Made by a program: the position numbers and the translations under genes | In this document: in pieces, positions 1 to 11,500 of the stretch | How the letters are laid out: every line of letters begins with the position of its first letter | Numbering within the stretch: the stretch's first letter is position 1 | Origin: Pyropia yezoensis | Taxonomy: Eukaryota > Rhodophyta > Bangiophyceae > Bangiales > Bangiaceae | Direction: 5' to 3' | Length of the DNA: 64,000 bases | NCBI GenBank assembly: GCA_009829735.1 | Contig: CM020618.1 | Span: 31,968,894 to 32,032,893, forward strand | The notes under the pieces: model-generated | What the model was told of the DNA's origin: nothing | The model's input: only the letters and a program-made list of their open reading frames with translations | Database searches by the model: none

Positions 1-1181
1 TCGACCGCGTCACCGGTGGTGTCGTCGCCACCCGCAACAATCACCGGGGCGGAGGCGTCGCCACCCTCGCCGTCATCCTGACCATCGTTGCGGGGGGTGT
101 CGTTCACGTCCGCCACGCCGTCACCGTCATTGTTGGCATCGTCATTGTCGGCAACGCCGTCGTTGTCGTCATCGGGGTCAACCGGGTCGGCGAGCCCGTC
201 ATTGTCATCATCGATCGAGTCGATATCCTCGCCACCCATGGCGGGCACAATCGGGGCACCCAGGTCCTCATCCTGGCCATCGTTGCGCGGCACGTCGTTC
301 ACATCCGCCACACCATCGCCGTCATTGTCCGCGTCGTCGTTGTCCACAACGCCGTCATTGTCGTCATCGGGGTCGACCGGGTCGGCGAGACCGTCATTGT
401 CATCGTCAATCGAATCGATGTCGGCCGTCTCGCCCGAGTCGTCGTCATCGCTCGAATCGTCGTCATCGCTCGAGTCGTCGTCGTCGTCGCCCGAGCCAGC
501 GCCGTCAACAGTCACAACCGGCACAATCGGCACGGTCGAGTCATCGTCCTCATCACTGTCATCGCCGTCCACAGAGCCCATGTCCACGTCGCGCTCGCCC
601 TTCGCGTAGGTGCACGGGATGCCATCGTTGCTGTTGGTCTTGAACACCATCATGTAGGGGCGGAAGTTGGGGCGGAGGAAGGCCACTCTGGGCACCGAAA
701 TCGCCTCAGCCTCTGACACAAAGAAGGTCACCGTCGGCGCGCGGAAGGTGGTCGGCCCGCACACCCGGTCGACGGTCTCAAAGCCCACAAGGAACTGGGC
801 GCCGCTCTCCACAAGCTGCGAGTAAACCGAGTTGAGCACCTCGTTGGTCCCAAGCAGCGAGGAGAGCAGCCCCGTCAGGGTGTTGTCCGTGTTGGGCACC
901 ACAACCATGGAGCCCGCCGACGTGCACCGCGCGCCGCCCATGATGATGTTGGCAAACGGCACATTGACAACCCCCGCCGACGGCTCCACAAAGTCCGTGT
1001 GCTCAATGCGTGCCGGGCAGTTGCCTTGGGCGATGAAGCGGGTGTAGACGCCGCCGAGCTGGGTCTTGAAGAAGCGGCGGTCTGTCGTAGGCACCACCGC
1101 CACAGGCAGGGCGGTGGCCACCGCCGCGGCGGTGGCCACCGCGACCGCCACGGCGGCGACGCGGGTGGTGGCGCGCGCCAT
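1..1181 (-). CDS. Secreted Asp-rich protein with thrombospondin type 3-like calcium-binding repeats (C-terminus beyond window)
   Basis: An open frame runs from an ATG at 1181 to the window edge, giving 393 residues without a stop. Residues 1-25 are a basic start followed by an Ala/Val-rich hydrophobic stretch, as in a signal peptide. Residues 26-195 form a globular part with four cysteines (55, 86, 141, 190) that could make two disulfides. Residues 204-250 are a Ser/Asp linker. From 256 onward are repeated DxDNDG-type loops (DDDNDG, NNDGDG and similar), as in thrombospondin type 3 repeats or dockerin/EF-hand-like calcium loops, in two long repeats with a period near 65 residues. The likely role is an extracellular or cell-surface calcium-binding protein; this is inferred from composition and motifs only. 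The Ser-rich plus-strand frame over 88-609 is its antisense shadow. The globular part matches no family I recognise. Confidence 0.75.
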   Translation of the reverse strand, partial: MARATTRVAAVAVAVATAAAVATALPVAVVPTTDRRFFKTQLGGVYTRFIAQGNCPARIEHTDFVEPSAGVVNVPFANIIMGGARCTSAGSMVVVPNTDNTLTGLLSSLLGTNEVLNSVYSQLVESGAQFLVGFETVDRVCGPTTFRAPTVTFFVSEAEAISVPRVAFLRPNFRPYMMVFKTNSNDGIPCTYAKGERDVDMGSVDGDDSDEDDDSTVPIVPVVTVDGAGSGDDDDDSSDDDDSSDDDDSGETADIDSIDDDNDGLADPVDPDDDNDGVVDNDDADNDGDGVADVNDVPRNDGQDEDLGAPIVPAMGGEDIDSIDDDNDGLADPVDPDDDNDGVADNDDANNDGDGVADVNDTPRNDGQDDGEGGDASAPVIVAGGDDTTGDAV

Positions 1182-2208
1182 GGTGGGTGTGCACAGGCGG
1201 GACGAGGTGCGGGCGAGGAGGGAGGGGGGGAGGATGGCGCGGGGGGGGTGGCAGGGAGTCAGGGGCCGAGCGAGTGCGGTGGTGCGCGTGCGATGGGCTG
1301 ATGCGGCGAGTGCTGGTGGCTCATGCGGGCGGTGGATTGCCGCTTATGTAGTGGGGGGAGCGGCGGTGGCAGTGGGGCGGGCGGCGGCAGTCCCACCGAC
1401 CACCACCGCCCGCCCGTACGCGGCGGCGGCCGGTTGGGCTGCGTCGCGCGGCGCGGCGGTAGCGGTCGCGGCCGCCGCCGCGGCGGCGGCGGTGCCGGTG
1501 GGCGGGCGCGGGAAGCTCCGCCCACGGGCGTGAGGAGGGCCCTCCGCCCCCGCCCCTACCGGCGCGGGCAGGGGCGGGTGGAGGGTGCCAGCGAGGCGGG
1601 AAGCGGGCGGCGGGGGCCCGCCTCTCGGCCCACCCCCCCAGCGAACGCCCTGTCCCCCTCACCATCTCCGCGCCGCCGAACGCACCGCGCCCCCTCCCGC
1701 CCGCAGACGCGGCAGCCGCTGCTCCCGCCGCCGGTCGGCCACCTGACGACCTGGCCGCCTTCCCCCCCCCCCCCCTGGAGCCATCGCCAGGGGGGGTGGG
1801 TGCCACCCGTTGGGGGCGGTGGGGGTGGGTGGCGGGAGGGTGGGTGTGCCAACCGCCCCGCCGTGGCCGGTGGCACCGCCGCCGTCGGCGGGGTGGTGGG
1901 TGCCAGCCGGCCGGGCAGCCACGCGCACGGGTCGGTGGCCACCCAGACCAGGCAGTGAGTCCATCTGCCCGCCGCGGCCTGCCGGCTCGCCCCGTCGCAT
2001 GGCCGACCGGCCAGCCACCAAAACCCATCGGCCCGCTCCCCTGCCCAACTCCCCTTCCCCAAACCCCCCCCTCCCCCCCGCCCGCGCCAAGCGCACTCGG
2101 CCCACTCCCCCGCGCGTCACGAAGGGCCAACCACAGTTCACCCCACCGTAGGTCAAGCGGGGGCGCCGGCGCCGTCGGCACCGCCGGCACCGCCCCGGCG
2201 TGATCCAC
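1182..2208. other. GC-rich intergenic DNA
   Basis: Long open frames occur on both strands, but their translations are Arg/Pro/Gly/Ala-rich low-complexity products of base composition. I see no domain, signal peptide or repeated coding pattern. The promoter of the minus-strand secreted protein gene should lie at the low-coordinate end. Confidence 0.5.
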
Positions 2209-2240
2209 GGTTACGGAAGCGCAGCTGCGGTTCCGTAACC
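2209..2240. repeat. Inverted repeat with 10-bp arms
   Basis: The arms GGTTACGGAA (2209-2218) and TTCCGTAACC (2231-2240) are perfect complements. The 12-bp centre holds the 8-bp palindrome GCAGCTGC. It could be a protein-binding site or a cruciform. No gene is clearly tied to it. Confidence 0.6.
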
Positions 2241-2354
2241 TAGGAGGCGTGGCCGCGACCGGCAGGTGGGGAGGGGAGAAGCGTACGTGCCACCCTTACT
2301 TTCTTGTTCTTTTTGGCGCGAGCCACGATTGCACGCACGGCCCGGGTCGGGGGG

Positions 2355-2400
2355 CCCGCCGTATCCCCCCTCCCCCCGGGGGGAGGGGGGATACGGCGGG
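2355..2400. repeat. Perfect 46-bp palindrome
   Basis: Two 23-bp arms meet at 2377/2378 with no spacer. Each arm holds a C6-T-C6 block next to GTAT and CCGCC. The arms are fully complementary and end at 2355 and 2400. Confidence 0.85.
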
Positions 2401-5081
2401 GCGGCGGCACAGTTTCCGATCGGCTATGCGCAGCACAGCTCTGGCGGCGAGAGGAGGCCACGCACCCAGACGAGGCGGTGGGGGGCTTGCGCACCCGCCG
2501 CTCCCGCCAGGGGGTCCCAGGGCAAACGCGTGGTGGACGGGAAGGGGAAGAAGCGCACCGCGCTCCCGCCAGGGAGAGTTGATCCCCCGCCTTAGCCCAG
2601 CGCACGCAAGGCTGAACGGATGATGCGAGGCACCATTTAGAAGTACGTATTACAAAGCTCTTCGGTAGGCGCTTGTTTGCATCACTCCAACACTTGTACG
2701 AAAGTACTTAGATGTTTAGTTCACCCGCACCCCGGGTGATTTATATAGTTACAAGTCGGCCGGTGGGAAGCGACCGGCCCTTCCCCGCCCACACCGCCCC
2801 CACGCCCCCTCCCCGCTCACCGACCTCCCCGCCCTTCGTGTGCTCATGCGCCGCACTCCCTCTTCCCCCCGCCGCTGAGACCGGCAGGCCTGGGAGGCGG
2901 AGCGCCTTCGCCATCCCCACCACGTGGCGGGCGCCCACCGCCGAGGACGAGCGAGGGCGAGAGGGAGAGTGTGGGGGAACGGGGAGGGGCGGTATTCGAC
3001 GGGGGCTCATCGACGGGAGCACGCGCACCTGGCTTACCGCCTGTCCCACCCGTTCCACCAAGTCATTCGCCCTCCCCCTTGGGAAGAGACGCACTCCTTC
3101 CTCGCGCACCGGCGCCTTCGACCATATCGTCTCCCCGTTGAACTCCCCCTGTCCAAGAAGAACGTCAAGTAACATCGTGCTAATCATTCAACACTTCTTC
3201 GGCCTTCCATTGAAAAGGGGCTGCGGCCGCTGCCACCAGTGCTGCATCTGATCTGTGGTAGCCGCGACGCTCGCAGCGCCCGCCGCCGCTTCCCGCGTTG
3301 TGGCGGCGCCAGTTGGCCAAGGAGGTGCCACAAGGACTGGCGCAACGGTGGTGGCGTCTGCGAGGGCGGGACCGACCGGCAGCGCCCCTGCCCCGGCAGG
3401 CAACCCCCCGGTGCTGGCGCTGTCAGCACGCACTGTGTGTGCCGCTTCGCCGCCGCCTTTTCACCGCCGCGGCCGCGGCCGCCGCCGCTTCGACCAAGAG
3501 CGGGCGCAGCGGCGGCGGCGGTGCCACGCGTCCATGCCAAGAGCAACCCACCCGCGGACGGGACCACCACCGCCGAGCTGCCCGCTGGTGCGGCGGTCGA
3601 CGGTGCCCCGTTGTAGTCCACAGTACTGGAGGACTTTTGCCACGCGTGGGATTCCTGTAGGCGCAAGAAAGAAATAAGGCATTCTCCACCAGCGGCAATA
3701 CCCCGCCGCGACCGCCTCCCGCACTGGTCAAAGTCGGTGCCGCCGTGGACCTGTCGGTCCTGCCGACGCCACCGCCGCGGCAGACCGCCGTGGCGGCACG
3801 GGCGACAGCCGCCAGCTGACCAACGGCTGCGCCCAAGGCCCCGCTGTCCCCGGCAGCGGGCGCACCCACCCGGCCCAACGACGGCCGCGCAGTCCTCGCC
3901 TCGCCCGCCGCCGCGGCTGGCACCCACCCGCCGTGCACCAGACGCCACCGTCGCGGCCACCCCCGCGCCCCCTCCCCCACCGCCCTCGGTACCCCCGCCG
4001 CCGTCGAGCAGCCGCCACCCGCCGCTGTCGCCGTGCTGCCGCCCTGCTGCCGCTGCGGCGGTCCACCGTCCGCGCCGTCGGCGATGGTGGCCACCTCAGT
4101 GGCAGACGCCACGCCCGCCTGGTCGGCCCGTCGCCGCTGCCTCGCCTCGTGCCATGGCCGCATCGGGAGGGGCGTGCGCCGGCGGCGCCGGCCGTCACAG
4201 GCACGCGGGCGCTCCACCCCCGACAGGCACGCGGAGGCTCAACGACGGAAGCACCGCCGCCGGTCGACCCCGTCGCCCCCCCGCGCCCGCTAGGGACCCC
4301 ATCCAACGACACATGGAGGGAGCGGCAGGGCGGGGGCGGTGCCCAGCCGCGGTAGCGCTGTATGTACGCCCCCTCTGCCTTGCGGTGAGGCGGGCTTGGC
4401 CGGACGGTGCCCGCGCGCCGCCGACACGCGACCCAGCTCGCGTCATCCAGGGAGGTCATCTGGCCGCGCGTGCGGTCCGCCGCTTCCGCGCACCCCCCCC
4501 TGCCCCACATCGCCCTTTCCCCACCCCCCCCCGCCCACCCCTCAACCCGCCAGCCACCGTGCCCCACATCAACCCTCCGCCATCAGCCGCCAAGAGCAGC
4601 TGGTCCGGGACAGAGGGGTGCCCGGCACGCCCGCGACGGCCGTCGCCTCCCCCGCGCTACCTGGGGGGGCGCGTCGACAGCACCGCAACGGCACAGAAAG
4701 CCACGCGGGAAGCAGATGGCAAGGGGGGGGGGGGGGGTTGGGGGCAAGGGGGGAAGGGACAGGGCGGGGGGGGGAGCAGACCGATGCGCGAAGGGGGAAC
4801 GAGCCGTTGGCTGCCCCGCGGCGTGACGCCGCCCGCACCCCGACTCGCCCTGTGGCAGCCGCTTCGCCACCTCTCTCAAGTGCACACCGGAACTCGGTGC
4901 CAACTCCCAGACATGCGGGGGGTCCAACTGCAAGGCGTCCAAGCTTGACTACGACAACAGTTCTGTTCATGTGGGGAGGGGGCTCCTCCAGGCCGACGGG
5001 GGGACGACCCCGGCGATTGCAAGAGACGTATGTGTGACCATGGCTTGGCGCGCCTGCGCCCGAGCTCCCTCAGCTTGTAGG
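2401..5081. other. GC-rich intergenic DNA, no gene supported
   Basis: Overlapping open frames on both strands give only Arg/Pro/Ala-rich low-complexity products. A G-run lies near 4727-4738. Around 3250-3600 one plus frame is Ala/Val/Gly-rich and faintly resembles the Ala-rich fragment at 7210-7584, but this is too weak to call a gene. Confidence 0.45.
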
Positions 5082-5245
5082 CCGGACACCGCTTCCATGT
5101 GTACGTATTGTCATGCAGACATGCTGTCCGACACCACTTCCATGTGTATTGTCATACAGACATGTGTCCGACACCACGTCATTGTGTGTTGTCATACAGA
5201 CATGCTGTCCGACACCACTTCCATGTGTATTGTCATACAGACATG
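5082..5245. repeat. Four-copy tandem repeat of about 41 bp
   Basis: Four imperfect units share the pattern CCGACACCACTTCCATGTG followed by TATTGTCATACAGACATG. The middle units differ by small indels and substitutions. Short open frames here simply read through the repeat. Confidence 0.8.
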
Positions 5246-5351
5246 GCGCCCCCCGACAATCCAATGGTGCAGTCTGAACACCCTCCTTTCCCCCCCTCCT
5301 CCTCGTGTCTGACGGTTCACCGGTCGTTTCCGTGCCTGTCCCAATTCTCCC

Positions 5352-5505
5352 AGCAAGGACGCGGGGTAATATGTGGAACAAAACCAGTGGGGCGTACAGC
5401 CACGAAAAATAGGAAAGGTGGTATTCCATGAGCCAGCAAGGACGCGGGGTAGTGTGTAGATCAAAACTTTTGAATCATTCAGCGACAGAAAATAGGAAAG
5501 GTGGT
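5352..5505. repeat. Two-copy imperfect direct repeat
   Basis: Both copies start with AGCAAGGACGCGGGGTA and end with AAAATAGGAAAGGTGGT. They are separated by diverged AT-richer sequence. They could be remnants of a mobile element end, but no coding sequence is attached. Confidence 0.6.
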
Positions 5506-5561
5506 TTTCACTATCTAGACAACGACCAACGGTGGGAAGTCCCCTCACGTTAAGATCGCCG

Positions 5562-5584
5562 CCCCCCCCCCCCCCCCCCCCCCC
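5562..5584. repeat. Poly-C tract (23 bp)
   Basis: Uninterrupted C run in otherwise unannotated DNA. Length may be unreliable in the assembly. Confidence 0.8.
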
Positions 5585-7209
5585 TACACCCTCCCTCCCC
5601 GCGGTCTCGCCGTGGTTCATCCTTCCCTACGTGACGAGCAGTATGGGTCGTAGGTCCCCGAACTGTAATATACATAAGCGACCGCCACCCTCCCTCCCTT
5701 CGAACAGCCCGCCGCGGCGGCACCACCCAGAAGAGTGACCATGAGCTGAGACGGCAACGCCCCGGGCCCCCCGTTGAGCCCGGTATCACGGAACCCTGGC
5801 GACCTCCATATGCCTCCCCACACCCGAGTTGGCGTCCGAAGAAAGGGCAGACGAACTCGGGAGGGCGAGGAGGGGGGTGTCGGGTGCCCTCAGGGTTCAG
5901 TTGCAGCGACACCGGCAACTGGTTGACGAGGGGACGGCGCGTGCTGGCTGACGGGGGTGGCCGGCATGAGGGGGGGACAGCGGCGGCAGCGCCCCCCCCC
6001 CCCCCCCCCCCCCCCCCCCCCATATGCGGAAAAAAGACAGACCTGGTCGCTTTGGGGGACGGCCAGCGTGACCGCGGAGCTCACGTCCGTGTGGACGACA
6101 CGGCCGTGCGGCGCGGCGCCGAAAAAGAGTACGGTGTGCTGGCCCACAGCTGCAATTTCAGTTCGTGCTGGCGCAATGAAGTGGCTGGCGAGGGGCCGGA
6201 AGCCCACCGAGGTTCTCCTCCCCCGACACCATACATGGCCTTCTATGGCCTTCCACGTATACCCTCTCCCATCCACACCCCCCCCCTTCCCCCCCCAGCC
6301 CACCGCCGTTCTTTGTGGGTCGCTGGCGCGTCGCGCATATGTAGCTGGGCGGTTGTCAGCTGGCACGCCCCCGCCTCATCCATGTGATCGGCCCGTCGCC
6401 GGGGGCCTTGCGAGAGGTATCCGAGCGCCCCGCCTCTTCCCTTGCCACCATCTCCCACCCACCCGGCTCCCACCCCCCCCGTGGGGCCGTGTGCCTGGCT
6501 GTCCAGTCAATGCCAATCACAGGCCGGAGCACCCGGCAGCCCGCCCTCCCTTTGTGGATGGCGGTATTTGCCGGGACATTGGACAAAGTTGTTGGGTGCC
6601 CTTTGCTTCCGTATTTGAATATCCCAGTACGATACGGAGGGTACACACGCTGCGCCTCTGTCATGGGCGTGGAGTATCCAGGAGGAGGGCGGCCTGACCC
6701 CTAACCGCCCGCCATCGGGTGTGCTCGCGCGGTGGCCTTGCTCTTGTCCCCCCGAACTCTCCGTACACGTGCGACTGCACACGGACCGTTTTTTCCGGCC
6801 AAGACGCGCACCATTCCCGGCATTCCGTTCTCCCTACCCCGTCCCGCCCACCCCGTCCCGCCCACCCACCATCCTCCTCCCCACCCCATCCCTCACCCCC
6901 CTCCCACCCGCCCCACACCTCCAACCGAACATGCCTGGGGAGGCCCAACCTGGCTGCGGTGCGGCCGGCAGGCCACATTCCCCGCCGGATGGGGGCGTGG
7001 AGCGGGCGGCTGGTCAACCAAAAGTGCCCGCCCTTGCGGGTTTGCCACCAGGCGGGTCGGCAATCGCGCCGCCCGCCCACTCTACTACTGACGCCGCTAC
7101 CGTCAGAGACGCGTGCGCCCCCCCCGACGGCACCCGTAAAGCGCCTGGGCGAAAGCGCAGGCGGACGAGCGACCCCGCCGAGGAGGCCAGGCTGCTGGTT
7201 GCCCGTTAA
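5585..7209. other. GC-rich intergenic DNA with a second C tract
   Basis: A 30-bp C run lies at 5992-6021. Open frames on both strands are low-complexity and cross these tracts, which argues against coding. No RNA gene or repeat family was recognised. Confidence 0.45.
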
Positions 7210-7584
7210 AACTGCTGGGCGTCGCGGGCGAGGCGCCCGGCGCGGGAGCGTATCTCCAAGGCGGTGTTGGCCGCGGGCGGCACCCCCTCTCAAGCACACC
7301 AGGCGGGGGAGGTGGCCGGGACGGCGGCGGCAGCCGCCGCAGTGCCCGCCTGTGTAGCCGGTCGTACAGCAGCCGAGGCCACACGAGCGGGCCACGATGC
7401 CATGGTACAGGTGGAGGTCAAGCACACGCTCAGTTGCATGGCACAGCGTGACGCCCGTGATCGGGTCACACGGGCAGTGCTGGTCGCCGGTGGCACGCGC
7501 GCACAGGCGGAGAGGGCGAGCGACGTGGCCGCACAGGCCGCCTTGGCCGCGGGCCTTGCCGGCCGGCCGGTAGCAGAGGCAGTG
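7210..7584 (+). pseudogene. Ala-rich two-repeat coding fragment truncated by a retrotransposon
   Basis: After a stop at 7207-7209, one plus frame stays open for 125 codons to the LTR at 7585. It holds two related segments, one starting ARERISKAVLAAGG and the other ARDRVTRAVLVAGG. Each continues into an Ala-rich stretch and ends in AGR(T/P)xAEA. A repeated pattern at protein level with diverged DNA suggests a real, formerly coding sequence. No ATG is visible at the start and the frame is cut by the LTR, so it looks like a broken exon. The family is not recognised. Confidence 0.35.
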
Positions 7585-8578
7585 TGTAAGGCCCGCGGCG
7601 CACGCGCACACTCGCACGCACACCACCAGCGCACGCACACGCACGCACGCACGCCGCACGGCCCTACGCCCACACCACTCCACGCACACACGGAACGGCG
7701 GTCGCGTACTTGTGAGCGGAGGGGGGTCTAGGGAAGGAGGAGGGTGTGAGCGGGTGAGGGGTCCAGGGAAGGAGAAGGTCGCGGGCCGGTGACAGGCCCG
7801 GGGAAGAAGAAGAGTGTGGGTTGGTGGAAAGCCCGGGGAAGGGGAAGAGTGCTGGGGTGTGCAGTGGGGTGAGCGCGACGACGGTGACAGGAGTTCAAGG
7901 GTAAAGTCGATGGTTCTCTTGGGTCGATGGTCTCTTCGGTCGATGGTCCTCCCTTCCCTCTCGGTCTCTCTCCCTCGGCTCTCGGTCTCTCCGTATATGT
8001 ACACCTAGGGGGTCTCTCAGAACGCCCTCCGCGTAGTCCCTCAGAAGGTCAGGCACTAGTTGCCTCGGAATCGCCCATGGGCGGTCGCCCCCCTCTCACA
8101 GAGTGCGTAGGGAGGGGGTCCACGGTCATCCCAGGGCGCGGCGTTGGCGTGGGCTCTGGGCGTGGCCGTGGAACGCCCTGGAAGCATTGATGTCCTTGAT
8201 GTCGGCCTCTGGTTGGTCGGGATGGACGCCTTGGATGGAGGCCCGGAAAGGGCTCCGGATGGCAGTCCGGATGGAAGCTTCTACGTTCGGTGTCAAGCCG
8301 CCTCGGCGTATTGACACCGTCATGCCACGTTGTCGTGTCCTCGTTGATTCACGGTCAGCAGGTGTCATTGCTGCGTCAGCATCTGGAAGATTCACTGTCA
8401 TTCAGGTAGCACATGGAATCGAACCTTGGATCTTTCGAATTCGAACGTGGCGCCCGTTCCGCTCGGCCACGTGCCAATCTTGACAACTGTAAGTACAGAG
8501 GCGAATTTAATCCGCCGGATTGCAGCCGCGTGCCGGCGAATCGCCAGAGAAATTGTATGTAAGGATTTAGTCCTTACA
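7585..8578 (-). repeat. 3' LTR of element A
   Basis: 994 bp, TGTAAG to CTTACA, matching 14364-15357. Its end at 8559-8577 forms a GTAAGGA/TCCTTAC stem with a 5-nt loop. It carries a tRNA-like A box/B box pair at 8409-8474. Confidence 0.95.
8409..8474 (-). other. tRNA-like module inside the LTR
   Basis: Read on the minus strand, TGGCCGAGCGG (8459-8469) fits a tRNA A box and GGTTCGATTCC (8415-8425) fits a B box. GCACGTG and CATGTGC can pair at the ends with one G-U. No good anticodon arm is present; the middle holds a TTCGAATTCGAA palindrome. It is therefore a tRNA-derived or tRNA-mimicking promoter module and not a working tRNA. The second copy is at 15188-15253. Confidence 0.5.
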
Positions 8579-8591
8579 CCTCCGCCCCCTT
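8579..8591 (-). other. Polypurine tract of element A
   Basis: On the minus strand AAGGGGGCGGAGG directly abuts the 3' LTR, where plus-strand DNA synthesis of an LTR element is primed. Confidence 0.8.
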
Positions 8592-11500
8592 AAACCCGTC
8601 CAGGGGAGTGGAAGGCCGCCAGGAGCTCTGGGGCGTCGATGTCATTTTCGGAAACCCAGGAGTTCTCGGTGTCGTGGTACCCTTTCCACTTCACCAAGTA
8701 CTGTGAGCGTCCGCGACGCGTGCGATGTTGAAGCACGCGTTCTACTTCGTACGCCTCGGAGCCGTCGTCCAGGGTGATCGGAGGAGGCGGGTTCGGAGAT
8801 CGACCAAATTGTGTGTCGGCATGGAACGGCTTCAGCAGGCTAGCGTGGAACGCGTTGTGAACCTTGCGGCCAAGCACCGCTTGAGGAAGATTCAGACGGA
8901 ACGTGACGGGTGTAACAGCTTCGATGACCTTGTAAGGGCCCGAGTACTTGGGCATCAGCTTCCGGGCCCCTTGGTAAGATTCCGGCATGAGGTTCTTGGT
9001 GCTCAGCATGACGAGGTCGCCTACGGAAATGTGGCAGTCCCTCCTTGACTTGTTGGCATACTCAGCGCGATAAACGTTCGCCTTGCGGATGGCGTCAGCG
9101 GCGTTCATGTGTACCGTTCGGAGAGTGGATAACCACTCTGCTAGCGCTGGTACCTTGTCGTTGGGGCTTCTCAGGGTGTCAAATGGTACGACGTTGGGCT
9201 CGTAGCCGTATGTCAAGAAGAACGGGGAGTAAGTTGTCACCGAGTTGATCGAGTGGTTGTACGCGACTTCGACGTTCGCGAGGTACAGGTCCCAATTGCT
9301 TTGGTTGTGGTTCACAAAGCATCGGAGGATTTCTTCGATTTTCTTGTTCATGACCTCGGTCTGGCCGTCCGTCTGGGGATGATAAGCCGAGGATGGCTGA
9401 AGCTTGACATTGATCTTGTCCAGTAGTCCGCGCCAAAACTGGGACACAAAGATCCGGTCTCGGTCGCAGACGATGTCCGTAGGAAGTCCAAAGGTACGGT
9501 AGACGTGGTCGTGGAATAATTGCGCGACATGTTTCGCGCTCGTCTCACGTTCCGTGGGGGCCAGTCTAATCATCTTGGAGAGCCGGTCCACGACGACCAG
9601 CAGTCCGTTGTGGCCGCGGGCAGTCAACGGGAGGGGTGTGACGAAATCCATGGAGATACTCTGCCACGGCCGGTTCGGAGGCTCTAAGGGTTGTAGAAGC
9701 CCTAGTGGAGCTTGGGTGGAGCTCTTGAAACGTTGGCAGGCGTCGCAGCTTTGCACATAGTCTTTGATGTCTTGTCGCATCGTCTTCCAGTAGAACCGGG
9801 AGACGACGTCTTTGGTTGTCTTTCGCACGCCCATGTGACCTTTGCTAGGTGTATCATGGTAGTCGTGGAGGATGGCCTGTCTAAAATGGCCTCTCGGGAT
9901 GCAAATGTGGTTGTGTCTCATGATGAGGCAGCCATTCCGTTGGAAAGGGGTCTTAGGGTTCTGCGCGATCTCGGCAAACTTGGGGTCTTCAGCATAAGCC
10001 GCTAGATGGCCTACCTGATCGTCCTTTTTTAGCTCGAGGTGTGACACGTTGCTGATAGGATGTACATCGACGTTGTCTTGGGTTTTCCGCGGTATCTTGG
10101 GGGGTTGCGAAAGTGCCTGTGAGGCACAACCATTCATGGATCGTGGGGCTTCGGTGGTATCTTGGGAGTTTGCGAGATTGCCAGTGTGGCAAGATCGTTC
10201 TTGGGTTTTGTCCGTAATTCCAGCAGACCGATTCCTTTTGGCCGCTTTCCGCTTGGGTTGCTTGGGTTGCATGACGTTCTTGGGTTTCTCGGGTTCCTTG
10301 GGTTTCTTGGGTTGTTCAGGGGTAGTCTCAGGCTCGTCAGGTTCCATGGTCGCAGGTATTGCTTGTTTGAGCACGCGAGAGAGCAGCTCAGCGTTTGCTT
10401 CGACGCGTGGCTGAGCCGTTTCAGTGTTACGCGAGAGCGCGTCGGCCACAGCATTCCTTGTTCCTGGTACCGGCACGATCTTAAAATCGTACTGCTCTAG
10501 CACCTCCAACCAACGCACTTGTCGGTCGTTCAACTTGTCTTGGGTTTTCAGGTAGCGCAGCGACTCGTGGTCGGTGTTGACGACGAAGCTTCGTCCATGC
10601 AGATAGCATCGCCAGTGTCGAATGGCTTGTACAATCGCCAGAAGTTCTCGCTCTCGGATGGTGTACCGTTGTTCGTGGATGTTCAGCGTTTGGGAGAAAT
10701 AGGCGCCAGGACGACGTCCCATTCCGTCATCCTGCTCCAACGCAGCTCCCAATGCGCAACCACTGGCGTCGGTGGACAGCACCACCGGAAGCTCAGGGTC
10801 GAAAGCACGAAGTACCGGAGCACTCATGACCTTTCTCTTGAGGGCAAGGAAAGCGTCTTCGCGGCGCGAGGTCCAGTCGAAGTCGACAATACCTGTCAAC
10901 TCCGTCAAAGGTTTCGCCACAGTGGCCATATCCTTGATAAATCGGCGGTAAAAGTTCACCATTCCCAAGAACGACTGCACATCACGCTTGGTCTTTGGAG
11001 TTGGCCACTTCTGGATAGCCTCGACTTTGACGCGCTCCATCTCAAAGCCCTTCGTTGAGACGACGTGTCCGAGGAAATCAACAGAGGTGCGGCCAAACTT
11101 GCACTTGGAGGTCTTGGTGTACAGCTTGTGCTCCCGTAGTTTCTCAAATACTTGCCTGAGGTGTTGCACGTGCTCGGCCTTAGTCTTGCAGTAGATGAGT
11201 ATGTCATCGAGGTAGGCCGACACGAACTTGTCGATGAAAGGTCGCAGGATATCGTTGACTAGGTTCATAAAAGCCGCAGGTGCGTTCGTGAGACCGAACG
11301 GAAGGACCAAGAACTCGAATAGGCCGTACTTGGTTCGGAAAGCCGTCATAGGGATGGACTCGGAGTCGAGCCGGATCTGATGGTATCCCGAGCGGAGATC
11401 CAAAGAAGTAAAGATCGACGCTTGGCGCAGGTTGTCGAATATCTCGTCGATCCGCGGGAGAGGATAGCAGTTTTTGACCGTTTGTTTGTTCAGGGCTCGG

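Noticed and set aside
88..609. Ser-rich plus-strand ORF of 173 codons
   Set aside because: It is the antisense of the Asp-rich repeats of the minus-strand secreted protein.
1066..4948. Many long ORFs on both strands, up to 403 codons
   Set aside because: Arg/Pro/Gly/Ala-rich translations expected from very high GC content; no domains and heavy overlap.
8409..8474. Functional tRNA gene
   Set aside because: A and B boxes are present, but no proper anticodon arm or standard acceptor stem can be formed.
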